Source of the DNA: Malus domestica
Lineage: Eukaryota; Streptophyta; Magnoliopsida; Rosales; Rosaceae
Assembly (NCBI RefSeq): GCF_042453785.1
Contig: NC_091675.1
Span: 3,236,501-3,300,500, forward strand
DNA: 64,000 bases
Direction: 5' to 3'
Both the position numbers and the translations under genes were made by a program. The notes below the pieces were generated by a model. The model worked only from the letters and a program-made list of their open reading frames with translations. It ran no database searches and had not been told where the DNA came from. The first letter of the stretch is position 1, and every line of letters starts with the position of its first letter. Shown here piece by piece: positions 1 to 11,412 of this stretch.

Positions 1-132
1 ATTACCAAAGGTGAACCATTTGAAACCAACCTGAATGGGCCAACTTGGATGATTCAGCTTTGGCTTCAATGGTATTTTCCTGAGCCTTGGGCTGCCAACC
101 TTGAATTCCCCAAGAGTGTTGCTCCTGCCTGA
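1..132 (+). CDS. 3' end of a plant mobile domain (PMD) protein, partial
   Basis: Open frame from base 1 to a TGA at 130-132, 43 codons. It contains GPTWMIQLWLQWYFPEPW, which resembles the G-P-x-W-x-x-Q-L-W-L core of the aminotransferase-like plant mobile domain found in MAIN-like proteins and in Mutator- and retroelement-derived genes. The 5' part lies outside the window, so it cannot be told whether this is a host gene or a transposon remnant. In Rosaceae such frames are usually repetitive, so a transposon origin is the likelier reading (inference). Confidence 0.5.
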   Translation: MTKGEPFETNLNGPTWMIQLWLQWYFPEPWAANLEFPKSVAPA

Positions 133-441
133 ATTCTAGTCGAAACTTCTCCAACCAATCACTCTGCATTCGCTTGTATGATAAGATATTTAGAAGATTT
201 GATTTCCATGGGCTGCTCTATGTGAGCCAATGATTTATGAGATTTTTTTTTTTTTTTGAACAATATGAGATTTGTATAGAGCAATATAATAACAAAAGCT
301 TTATTTTATTATTTTATTGAACAAACAGCTAAACACAGCTTTACTATGAATAACGTGAATATGAAAAAGAAATGCTTAAACCAGCATATGGGAGGCTTAA
401 GAGCCGAAGTCCCCGAACGTACGAATAGCTACGTTAATTAC
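133..441. other. Short intergenic spacer
   Basis: AT-rich spacer between the PMD fragment and the FMO stop codon, containing a 17-base T run near 243. It probably includes the 3' UTR of the minus-strand FMO gene. Nothing else is recognisable. Confidence 0.5.
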
Positions 442-3365
442 TTAATAAAATTTAAAAGGGAGCTGATATTGACGCTTTAAAACAAACTTCGCCCACTTTG
501 TAGTGCAAATTGCATGTTTCGGTTCTTGGTAGTCTCGGCTGTTATAGGGGCTAAAAGCTTCTGAAAGCCAGTTACTTTTCCGCCAAGATTTCCATCCCAT
601 CTCTTCACAAATTTCGTCGCTGTGGTTGATATTGAAAGTTGAAATGCAGTGCCTCTTGTAAAATCGGGTCGTCTTCTTCATCACTTCAATCTCTCTGCCT
701 ATCTGTTCAAGCATTTTTTGGACAGTGGGAAGCTTGAATTTGTTGTCAACCAATCTTCCTAGCCATTTGCACCTCAACTCTGCTGTCTGCAGGTTAGAAA
801 CACTCTCTACGAATCCCACAAATGCCATATTGGGAATCAATGGATGAATCGTACCCCTGAAATAGCATGTACAATCATTATACAATTAGTTACATATTTT
901 ATATGTACACACTACCACTTGTGAGTAATCAGTTAAAAATATAAGGGTACCTACAACTTTGGTTTAATCTCAAAGCTGTTTTTGTTCATACTGCTTGACA
1001 TATTTGATGACATAACAATACAATCTCAATTTAAAATAAAATGGAGTGTGTCATGTTAGCAGAAAAAATATATAACATGTCAAATATTTGACAAGTAATT
1101 AGGGTTCACCTATACAGGGGCATAGTGCCAGAGGAGTCAACCATGAGGCTGCGGAAAGGCTCAGGCAATATGGATTGGAGCTTTTGCTTTCCCTCATAGC
1201 CAGTTGCAAGAAGCACAACATCAGCCTGCAATTTGGTATTGTCTTCAAATTCAATTCCTCCGCTCCAAAACCACAACTTCGATGACCTTTTGAACAATAT
1301 TTTGCCCTTGTCTGCCTCGGCGAAGAAATTTTGGGGTAAAATAGCCATCTGGCATGAAGCATAGTCCTCCAAAAATGGATGATCAGGCTTTAGTCCATAC
1401 TTCACAAGGGGAAGCTTCCACTCCAAGTACGACTCTATGAACTTGGAAACTATCATCCTCTGGTTAAAAAGCAAGTAGCAATATAGTTAGTAAACGAATA
1501 ACTAGCAATACATATATAATTAAGAGTAGTACTAGGGTGTTAAATTAGTGTGTTAAGAAACATGGAATTTACCATAGGCGATGAAAGAAGGCAAAACAAG
1601 GCTCGGACTAAGCTCTGGTTTGGCCTTTCGTGGAGGAATTGAGAAGACCTTGTCGAAAAAAAAAGGAAAAATGGAAGCCCCCAAATCCAGTAAGATGGAA
1701 CGGTCCAATGTGGAGTCCTTATCACCATTGTGCATGCCTCCCCATCGGGTCCTTATTCACCACAATAAAAAAGAAAGCAAACCAAAATGTCATGTTTCAA
1801 TGATTTAGAGCATTATATTGAATAAGCTCGCTTGATTGTATGAAACAAAAATTACTAATTAGCTCTAATTTTGTAATATTTCTCTTTTAAATGTCGATAG
1901 ATATCACAAATTTGTTTCATGCATCCAAATTAATATTGTTACAATGATTTTATTTCATCTGAAGTGGTCATGGTGTACTATAAATTGATGCTCGTTATGG
2001 GTAAGGGTAATTAAATAGGTGCTTAAGCTACGATCGGTAAAACGGATAACGTGTGGTCAACTTGAGTTTAGTACATAATCTATGTTGCTTATGTTACTTT
2101 TCACACTGACAGTTCCCACCAGGCTGACCATATCTGTCTCCTGAAGTGAAGAAATATGGGGTCCGGCATCATTGTTAATTAGGTTTTGTAATGTTTTTGG
2201 AATTTAATAATATGATTAGAGATTTCGGATCAGATTTTTCTATTTTATATATACCTTGGTTTGCCTCTGCGCACTCAACTGCCACGTCAATAGCTGACTT
2301 CTTGTAGCCAATAACTGCAACCTTCTTGCCTTTGAGGAGCTCACGAGCTGCTCGTTGGTCAAGCTTGGAGTAATCCATGGAGTGCAAGACTTTGCCTTGA
2401 AATACTTCTTGACCTTTGTTGCGCGGGAAACTCGGCATTCTTGGTATGTCTCCATATTTCCCAATGCAAACTACGATGAACTCGAATGCATACCACTGCT
2501 AGGTCCAAAATAAAGTACGAACAATTAGCTAAGAACTAACGAATATTACTAAGGCTTAATAACTAAAAGTTACACATGTTTATGTGTAACATTTACTAGC
2601 ATAAGGTGGATTATGTGTACATAAAATTTTCAATGAATACTACGTTAAACATGTGAGAGATGTAATCAACAATAATGTGATCAATGAATTGGATATGATT
2701 GTACAACACTGATCACCTATAATACTAATGCTTAACTACTTAATACATATATAGAAGTTCATATTGATAGCGGATATCATCATATTTAAGAGTCATGCTT
2801 TGTTTTCAGAGAATTAATCAAGGATTATGCGTGAACATTATGACTAAAACTTGAGTAAAATCAAATCTACAGAAAAAACAACCTGAATGATGTTTGGAAT
2901 GTTGGACATCTGAACAGCGACCTCCCAAACAGGATGGCCACTCAAAAGGCTACCATACTCCCCGGAGATTGAATTCATGGGAAGTTGGGTGATGGTTTGA
3001 TGGTCATCAATACCACCAACATAACGTATTTCCACCACTTTGGACTCAAACTTGACATATTTCAATAGGTCAAAGTGTGTGGCATAGCCATGCAAGTACT
3101 CCAAAACCTCTACATGAGAAGGGAAAGATGAATTGTCTCTCTCAGCCCAAGGGTAGTCAGAAAACTCGAAATTGCAACGAGGGCTTTGAAGTTTCGTAGA
3201 ATTGTAAGAACATTGTTTCCAAACACCCCCGATGGAATCAGTGGCCTCAAAGACCACCGGATTGTGTCCTAAAAGCTGTTTAGTGGCGACGATTCCGCTA
3301 ATACCAGCCCCTATAATCCCAATTTTTGATACTGAGTGAAGGTGGTGGGCGTTGGCAGCAGCCAT
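442..3365 (-). CDS. FMO1: FMO1-like flavin-containing monooxygenase
   Basis: Flavin- and NADPH-dependent N-oxygenase of the plant FMO1 clade. Arabidopsis FMO1 N-hydroxylates pipecolate in systemic immunity. Five exons join in frame with GT-AG introns: 3365-2883, 2495-2255, 1751-1573, 1459-1110, 856-442, giving 555 residues (AtFMO1 is about 530). The ATG at 3365 opens MAAANAHHLHSVSKIGIIGA. Visible motifs are the FAD-binding GIIGAGISG near residue 15, the FMO signature FQGKVLHSMDY, the second nucleotide-binding stretch VAVIGYKKSAIDVAVECAE, and LATGYEG. Exon 3 carries RTPHWTVPSYWIWGLPFF, typical of this clade. The C-terminus runs about 25 residues past the usual end. Woody plants have several FMO1 paralogues, so one-to-one orthology with AtFMO1 is not established. 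Confidence 0.88.
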
Positions 3366-4040
3366 TTCGTAAATTTGGTATAGCTGGCTAAGTAGGACAA
3401 CAATAAGGTGGCTAAAGGAAAAAAGTATGTCTGAATACTTTGTAATCGATAATATGCATGTGTTATGGACTTGAGAAACGAGGCCGATTTATAGAGATTA
3501 AGGCTGACCTTTTCTTCAACTAACCTTGAATACTACTATCGATATTGGTATTATATTATATTATAAAATGTTGTTGGTGTAGATTCATAACTTAGTCCAT
3601 TTCAATATCTGTATATTATTTTATATCTGTATCTTCAAACCCCAGTGGTTAAAATTTCATCTCTAACTTTGTCTTCAATTATGAACCAATGATTTTTGCT
3701 TTATTAAAAGACTACCCAGTAGTTGCATGTTTGAGTTAGATTACTTGTTAAGATAGTATAGCCGCTCTCTTGCATTTGAGTTCGAATTTTCTATTTATAA
3801 ATAAAAATAATTTAAAATATCTCTTTTTCAAAAAAATACTCAATACTTAAAAACGAATTTCTACTGTAATAATGTACAGCTAAAATAGTAATCTTGCAAA
3901 ATTAAATTTTGAAACAAATATCTTATTACTTTCCATTGCACTCAACTTATACCACTTGATTTTAATAATTATAAGCCCGGTTTCATTTCTCAATTTGTTT
4001 GTGTAAGCTGGAATAGTAATTATGCTATAAGAAATTTAGA
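3366..4040. other. FMO upstream region
   Basis: AT-rich non-coding DNA upstream of the minus-strand FMO start. It should include that gene's promoter and 5' leader, but I could not single out a TATA box with confidence. Confidence 0.4.
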
Positions 4041-4313
4041 TGGTGTTTGTTAAGAGGATTGACTTGGATATGATAATTCATTATCTTAAACATATTTTGA
4101 AGGAAAAATTGATGACAATGCCAATATTTTGTCTAAGTTGAAGATACTCAAGAAGAAAAAGTTATTCTTTAGTATAATTCTACTATTCTTGTGGGAAATA
4201 GTAGGAATACTTTTTTACCTTCAACTTAGACATATGGAAGTTGTTTCTTCTTTCGAAAATCCCTTTAATATAGTGAGTAATCATATCCAAGCTAATTCTC
4301 TCTAACAACCACT
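4041..4313. mobile_element. Fold-back MITE-like element, about 273 bp
   Basis: The left end TGGTGTTTGTTAAGAGGATT and the right end, read in reverse, TAGTGGTTGTTAGAGAGAAT form an imperfect terminal inverted repeat of about 34 bp, both arms continuing into CTTGGATATGAT. A second, internal inverted pair (GTCTAAGTTGAAG near 4132 and CTTCAACTTAGAC near 4219) would deepen the hairpin. There is no coding capacity. I could not define a clear target-site duplication, so the superfamily is left open. Confidence 0.55.
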
Positions 4314-5899
4314 ACCTTAGTGTTAGATCAAAAGGAAATGAAAATTTGATAAGTTATTTTGTAGTATCGTTCATTTATGTTATGAACAATATTAGGGAAT
4401 ATGACACATAACCACAAAATTAAGAATTAGAATACATACTCTTGAGTATATAAATACTACTCTTAACCACTTGACTTACGAGCCATTATTTGTCATTTCT
4501 ATTTTATTTTCGGGAAAAAAAAATCAATTAACTAATGGAGAAACGTAATTTTATATGGGATTAGTTAAGCATAACAGTGGTTTGACTTCCTTGTGTTCCC
4601 ATGGATACAAGTTGACCATGCATGTGTGGGCGTTTGTGATGAAATGACAATCAATTTAGGTCAATGCACGTATAGTTAAATCGAGATCTGATCAGTCCAC
4701 CAAATTAAATGAAATTATTTGAACTCTTCGTGTATCAGTGATTTTATGCTACAAGTGCATGCACTTATTGGCTAATAACAAATTAAGAGTTCATATTGAA
4801 TGATTAATTTTTTTTATTAGTACTCAGCATAAGGCCGCGTTCACTAATCATCAGGAGTCTTAGTAGCGAGTACGAATAATTTTGCCGCGGCTTAGACCAC
4901 ATGCCAATATTTGAGTATCGATATCTGCCATACGGGTAGAGCGTTGCCTTGGCCCCACAGATCAACACTCCACTGTTGTTAGGTAAAGTACATCTAAGAA
5001 TGGCATGGATCTTAGACTAATCAATGGTTAACAGTTACTCATGCATATGTAAAAAGTTGTTAGGAACATTGAACACTCGCTTCAAGTGCATTTGTTTCCA
5101 AATTCTTCTCAATATAAGATATTTGTTCTTTTAAGTTTCGACAAGCTCTCACTTCTACTCAATTTTTTTTAGCTTTATACTTTTTAAGGGTGTAGAATTA
5201 CTATTTAGAGCTTAGGTTTTAGAGATTAATCCTTCAAATTTTAAATTTCATGTCAAATTTTGGTGTACTTAATTAGAAGTAGAAGTTTAAGCTCTAAGAG
5301 TAAACTTTTATACCTTAACTAAATAATTCAAGGGAGCAGACTTGTCCTCAAACCAAATCTGATTACGGAAAAACCAAACGCTCAATACAAAAGTACAAAC
5401 CACAATGACCCAAAGTTTCTTAGTAGAATTTGAAAAGGCTACAAGAAAATTTTTGGAAAAAAATTATGACACCGAAAGACAGACGTTATAATAAGCTGTA
5501 AATGACCTACTTGAGAAAGCATGAGACCTTTTTAAGTCAAGAGTTAACATTTTAATTTATCAACAATATTGTCTTGAAACTTTTCAAATTTCACCATAGA
5601 GTGAAAAAAAACTTTGTATTTCTATTCCCAAAAGATAATGACGAATCCGAAATTTGTCTTTCAGAAAAATTCATGTAATCTACCTAAGAGCCTCACAGAC
5701 TTGTCAATGGGCTAATGATTCTTTTGCAAACCTTTCATCAAGAGACCGGGAGAAGCAATTTCCTCATGTACCACATCGAGAACACACAAAGAACTATTCA
5801 CAACAAAATTTACATTCCTAAATAATCAACTATGTTAACAAATAAAATTCAGGTTATGCAATAGTTTTATCTTATAAATACAAAAATAGGCTCAACCAA
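4314..5899. other. Intergenic region without recognisable genes
   Basis: AT-rich non-coding DNA. I see no protein similarity, no structured RNA and no clear terminal repeats. Confidence 0.4.
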
Positions 5900-6068
5900 A
5901 TTGGTCGCACTTGGTGCGATGGCAAGTGCCTTCGCCCATGAGCGGTAGGTCTCGGGTTCGAGACTTGGGAGCAGCCTCTCCATAAATGGGGGTAAGGCTA
6001 GCTGACATTCACCTCTCCTAGACCTTGCGTAAAGCGGGAGCCTTGTGCACTGGGTACGACCTTTTAAT
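5900..6068 (+). mobile_element. tRNA-derived SINE, Au-like
   Basis: About 165 bp with a tRNA-like head: an A-box-like GATGGCAAGTG stretch and a B box GGTTCGAGACT at 5955-5965. The body and tail are typical of plant Au SINEs: GGGGGTAAGGCTAGC, then GCGGGAGCCTTGTGCACTGG and GTACGACC ending in TTTT. A second, 5'-truncated copy lies inverted in the CID7 gene at 31581-31669, which shows the unit is dispersed. No convincing target-site duplication was found for this copy, so it may be old. It is not a functional tRNA gene. Confidence 0.82.
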
Positions 6069-7422
6069 GTGCTCTCTCATCTACACCTAAGTTAAATCCT
6101 TCTCTCCGTACTTAAGAGAAATTCAATGTAAAATATTATATTGTTTGTAAAAAAAATAAAAACTCTTATATTAAATATATATAAAAAAATCACCTAATTA
6201 CATGCCATAGATTATCAATCAAACAACATATAGATTTATGTCGAACATAAAACTAATCACATAACTTTTTCTTGTTCGTAAACTCAAGTCTAAACAAAAA
6301 TGGCCCCTAGCTATCATAAACCGTGGCATGGAATTTTTTTCACATAATATATAGAGTACTTTTCACTTCTTAAAGAGGGATCAACGAATAGTTTCGTCAC
6401 GACGGTCTATCTTTTCGGAAGCCAAAAATACTCGCAGAGACATTTCAACCTTCCTAGCAACCATTGAATGATTCACCAGAACCAAAAATCGAACTCAAGG
6501 TCTGCCGTGTGAGATAAAGGTCTGAAATTCGTCTCAAACTAAGCTCTATAAGTTATTATTTGGAATTACTTGACAAATCAATTGTGGTGTTCGGTGTTTC
6601 TCGTAGCTAAAAATCAACCAATCGCGTAAGAAATTGGCGATCTTCTAGGCTTCTAGTACTCTGTCTTAAATTTTATATGTTTTTTCTCACTTCCCCATTT
6701 ATTAAATTTCTAATATGAATTCATTTAGCCTGGATTCTCAACAACCATATATATGGTCCCGTCCAGTACGATGCGACTGTGTCAAGATTTAAGAACTTGA
6801 ATTTCTTTTTTTTTTCTTTTTTTTAAAATAAAATATAACCCACTAGTAAACAGGTACTTGACTTGCGAATATACGTAGAATTTGCATAAAAATATACGTA
6901 AAATTTGATAATTCTCACATAATATATTCTGGTTTGATGGCCCTTTGGGTTACCTGATTCAGTTGAGCATGCAAATATTGTAATTAATTAATACTAAAGT
7001 CAGAGAAACTTCAAAAAAAAAATAAAAAAATAAAAAACTACGTCAAAGAAACTAACGTGTTTTTATTTGTAATTTTGACCTTAAACCACTTGCTAATTAA
7101 ACTTCCAGGATCCCTTCCTCGGTTTAATTTTCAAAACAAGGAACCTTTGGTCTTTGTTAACAATTTCCAGATATTCAAGTCCAAGAATGTGCATGAAACA
7201 CGAGGACTAGGATCACCAGAGGATGTCTTGGGTCAGCTACTACAATGTTCAAAAGGTATTGTTTATCAGTTTGTTCCTTTTTCCAAGAAAATGAAGAAGC
7301 GAGAAATTGTTTTTTATTGGACAAACAATAGTGGGTCAAATAAATGTTGGAGAGAGGGGGCTGATTGAGATCGAACTTGCACCAGAATACGTGGACATTA
7401 TTGTTATGCATTCAATCTTGTA
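6069..7422. other. Intergenic region
   Basis: Non-coding DNA with A/T runs near 6800 and 7015. An open frame at 7105-7368 (including GSPEDVLGQLLQ) has no recognised family and lies directly upstream of the sterol dehydrogenase pseudogene. It could be decayed exon material or chance. Confidence 0.35.
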
Positions 7423-8712
7423 GCGTTACAAGGTGCGGAGGTTGTGTTCCGCATGGCGGCTCCGAATTTGTCCATCAACAATTACAAGCTCCACCACTCG
7501 GTCATTAATGTAGAAGGTATACAATCAGATTTGTGCTTTTTTTGCTTCTTGTTTTTGATAAGTTTAGTTTTTAGTTCAGTAAATAATTTCGTAGTTCGGG
7601 TTCAGTCAATGGATATGATTGATGCTTGATCCTTGAGTTTTTTTGGGGGTTTTTTTAAGTTTTATTTTTTTTCTTTTGAAACTTTGCTTTGATTTTGTTA
7701 AAAAACTCAGAATTTGATTGATGCTTGTACTGAGCTCAAAGTAAAGAGACTAATCTATACTAGCTCCCCGAGTGTTGTTTTCGATGGGATTCATGGGATT
7801 GTTGACGGGGATGAGTCTTTGCCATATCCACCGTACTAGTATTTCCTAATGTATTTACAGTGATGCAAGAATGTGTGTGCATGCAATTTTAATTACGAAA
7901 TTGTTACGCGTTGCAACTTATTTACAGTGATGCTAGTAAGTTATAGAGTTGCATCTCTCTTCCTTTGTTCTCTTCTTTTCTAACGTTTACTTTATATTTA
8001 CTGGTGATGTTGTAGGTTGTTCTCACCCTATTGGTTCTTAGCTTCCTTGGAGCGTTTTCACTTCATAACTTATATGTTATAGGTGTCTCTCCTCCATTTC
8101 ACTCACTCATAAAATTTGAGGCATCGGAAGTTCATTTGAACTTTGAATAATATTAAGGTCTGACATTCTAAAAGTCTATCCAATTTTATATAGAAAAACA
8201 TTAAAATTCATGCACAAAATAGAAGGAACTTTGGGAGTGAAAAATTGGTTTGGGTAATTAATGAACAAACCAATGTTTAGGACATTTAATTTATAATATT
8301 TAAATTTCTTCCAATTTCCTGTTTTTGGGAGAAACTGTTGGTACTAGTCTCAGGCTCTCAGCTTGATATGGTGTAAATTTTAAAGAACCCATCATTTGAT
8401 ATTCTTACACGCTATATTTCAGCCATGTACGGACTTGATTGGATCGGTCACGGGGTACTCTTATATTCCATTGGACCGGCATTACTCATTCTTTTAGTAG
8501 TTGCATCAAAAAGTTCGATTTGCTCCACCTTGACTCTTTATATTCTTTGTTCTCTTATTGTTCCACGAGTTCCCTCTGCCTTTATAGTTTTCTACGTATA
8601 CGAGAAGGAGGAGCAAAAAATTGATGACATGGTCCTAGAAGCTATCTCTCGTGGATGCAAATTGAAATCTGATGTTGTAAAAAAGTTCTATACATCCAAG
8701 GAGATTGAGTGA
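7423..8712 (+). pseudogene. Decayed sterol-4-alpha-carboxylate 3-dehydrogenase (3-beta-HSD/D) with reticulon tail
   Basis: Four colinear blocks match the plant 3-beta-hydroxysteroid dehydrogenase/C4-decarboxylase family, which acts in sterol C4-demethylation at the ER. Block 1 (7423-7516) reads ALQGAEVVFRMAAPN. Block 2 (7711-7840) reads ELKVKRLIYTSSPSVVFDGI and runs into a TAG straight after YPPY. Block 3 (8013-8075) reads VVLTLLVLSFLGAFSLHN, part of the C-terminal reticulon-like region. Block 4 (8575-8712) reads FYVYEKEEQKIDD and ends CKLKSDVVKKF...IE-stop, the family's own C-terminus. The Rossmann N-terminus and most of the catalytic domain, several hundred residues, are missing. The order is kept, so this is a shrunken gene copy, not a processed transcript. 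Confidence 0.78.
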
Positions 8713-10151
8713 CTGACTGCTGCTAACTACCTGCCACTGCTTGCCTGAGAATCGATATAGAATTGCGGTGTTTGATACGATTGTTATGCCCTGTATTTAC
8801 TTCTTTTTCTTCAACCCGAACATCCCTCGAAAAATATAAGAAATGAAGAAAGATCCCATTTGATTTATTTTTTGTAACTACATTGTATGATTTTGTGTAT
8901 TGATGTAGTTTCTCGCTATTTTTGACACATCTTGTAATTTTCAAACTTTTAACTTTACCTGACGTTGTATTTAGTTTCTCGTTTATTGTTATCTTATTGA
9001 TTATGTAATGTCACTTTCTGAGCTTAAATGCTAAGGTTAGTAGCGCACGAGCCCACAAAAGTTGATTTTGGCCATTATTTTTGCGGAACCCATAAGTTAG
9101 GATCAGTTTTCAAGCGTAAACGACTGATTCTAATACTCATTTTATTTTTGTTTTATAGGAACACAGTCATCCAAGACCATAAATAATTTATAGTCAAAAT
9201 TATAATGACGTGGCTAATTGTTTAGCTTAGAGGTTGCCATCACGGAGTCAAGTCAACCGTGAGATTATTTATTTGGCTGCATGTTACATCTCTAAAATTA
9301 ATTTCGTATTAGAGTTTAGTTAATAAAAAATGAACAAGACTTGGTTGTTGAATTTTCAGCAGTCACACCCAATTCCGGATGAACAATTGTTCAAATTTTG
9401 ATTTTTTTAATCAAACTTTGGACATGTTCAGACAAAATTAGGTATAAGTAGAAATAGCTGTTGAATTGTTCAGCAGCGAAGTTAATTCCATAAAAAATTA
9501 AGTGTCAACTTTTTGGTGACCCAAAGCCAAGGGTGTCATTTAATTCATGGAAAATGATTGACATCAGAAACGACAGCTATTAAGTTTTCAATAAAATGTC
9601 CACATTGTTTCTTTCAATTGTGGTACCATTTGGCAATTGTGATGCATTGTGCCTAAGTTTTTATATACAACTTTGTGGTATCCCCCACCAAGGTCCTAAT
9701 ATCGAAATTTAGGTAAGTGATTCAAACTCAGGTGCGAAGATACAAATATATTGTCAAAATGTCTAATGCCGAAAGTAAGTTATTTAGATAAAAGATTCGA
9801 ACTCAGGTGCAAAGAGACGGACATATTGTCTAGATTGAGTGACTTAACTTATATTTGCACATCAAGAAAGTTAAACACTAACAGGGTAAGAAAATTGTTA
9901 CTAACGCTTAACAATCATCCTGCCCTTTGCAACCATCTTGCCCTCTTTTCTAATAAAGAAAGGTAAAGAGATGGAGGAGTTTGTATGATAACTATTTTGA
10001 AGCGTTAATAATTAGAGGCTAATTTTGTATAGAGACACAACACTTGATGATCATATATCGTCTTAATTGGCTTGATCTCGTTGTCAACACGTGTTACTGG
10101 TCTCGTCACAATTAAGAGGGTCACTGTACCGTTGGACTACTTGCCTTGGTT
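8713..10151. other. Intergenic region
   Basis: AT-rich non-coding DNA. The short open frames have no family signature. No repeat ends were recognised. Confidence 0.4.
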
Positions 10152-10160
10152 ATTTGATTG

Positions 10161-10380
10161 GGACAAGGATTGTCTGCCCTCTAATTTTCCATACCCTTCC
10201 ATGCCCTCATGTTTTGTGTGGTCATGGTTAAGCCACGTTAATATTTTATATTATTTTTTTATAAAGATAATAAGACAAAAATGAATAGTAATATAAAATG
10301 TTGACGTGGCTTAACCGTGACCAAACAAACAGAAGGGCATGAAAGGGCATGAAAAAAGGAAGGGCAGACAATCATTGTCC
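10161..10380. mobile_element. Mutator-like MITE, 220 bp, with 9-bp target-site duplication
   Basis: Nearly the whole element is one long inverted repeat of about 90-100 bp per arm. The left end GGACAAGGATTGTCTGCCCT mirrors the right end AGGGCAGACAATCATTGTCC, and both arms contain GGTTAAGCCACGT or its complement. It is flanked by a perfect 9-bp direct repeat ATTTGATTG at 10152-10160 and 10381-10389, the length made by Mutator-like transposases. It has no coding capacity, so mobility would need a transposase supplied in trans. Confidence 0.85.
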
Positions 10381-10389
10381 ATTTGATTG

Positions 10390-11412
10390 AGACTACGGCA
10401 TTATTAGAGCCTAGTGCAAGTTAAAATGAGTATGGATCAATCGGGTGTCCCCATGAATAATGAACAACATTTGCATTTAAGTTGAGAAAAATAATTGGTG
10501 CATCTTGTTACAAGAGAATTTATCTTTTCTTTGATATTTCAAGTTTCAAATTGAAACTTCGACATAAATTTACTACGCATAGATGACAAAATAAAGACAT
10601 TTTAAGCAAATCAACTACACTGTTGTGGGGATTTTGTTTTCCGCAAGACTAACGTTTCTCGTACGTATTTGTGGCCTCAATGCACAAAATTATCAATCAA
10701 ACACTAAATTTTTCGTATTATACTGTTACCGTAACATTTCAGATACTGAAAATCCCAAAACCCATAAAACAAAATCACAGGCCCGATAGAGGAAACATAA
10801 AGCGTTTGACCAAAGCCTGTCTGGCACTTTGAATTCACTTGCATTGCAACTCCCGTTTCTCTTCACTCTTTTTGTTAAAAAAAAGGCAAATAAAGTAATT
10901 AAAATCTCAAAATCTCACACAAACAGCCCGTAATTCAAAATCTCTCTGCTTTCGCTCTCTCTGTCTCTAAAGAATCCATCTTTTTTCAGATTCATTCAGT
11001 CATTCCATTTGTTTCGTTTTCGAAAGCCTCTCTGAATCTGTCTCTCTTCCTCTCACTGCCTGCCACTTTGTTTGCTTTATCTTCTTCCCTTTCCAATAAG
11101 ATTCTTATTCCTCCATCTCTGCAAACTTTTCCTCTTGTCTTTCTTCGATTTCTGCTTCTGGGTCGCATCATTTCTTCCATTTCTCAATTGAGTTTGATCA
11201 ATCTTCACTTCATTAAGAAACCCTTTTCTTTTCCCGCGCGCCAATCAAATTCTTGTTCGTTGTCCTTTTCTTTAATTACCCTTTTGAGATTTTTCAGAGT
11301 TTTCTCTGATTTCATGGAACGCTGGTGTTACTTTCACCGTCTGTAATGTTTATTTTGTAATTGTTTTATCGGAAAGTCGAATGGAGACTTGGTGGGTAAT
11401 GGTGAATTTGTA
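10390..11412. other. Upstream region of the BRCT gene
   Basis: Non-coding. The proximal part (about 10850-11290) is pyrimidine-rich with many TCTCT/CTTC runs, typical of a plant core promoter and 5' leader on the plus strand. The transcription start cannot be fixed from the sequence. Confidence 0.4.

Noticed and set aside
5900..6068. Possible tRNA gene from the B-box match
   Set aside because: No cloverleaf can be completed, and the sequence continues into a SINE body with a second copy at 31581.
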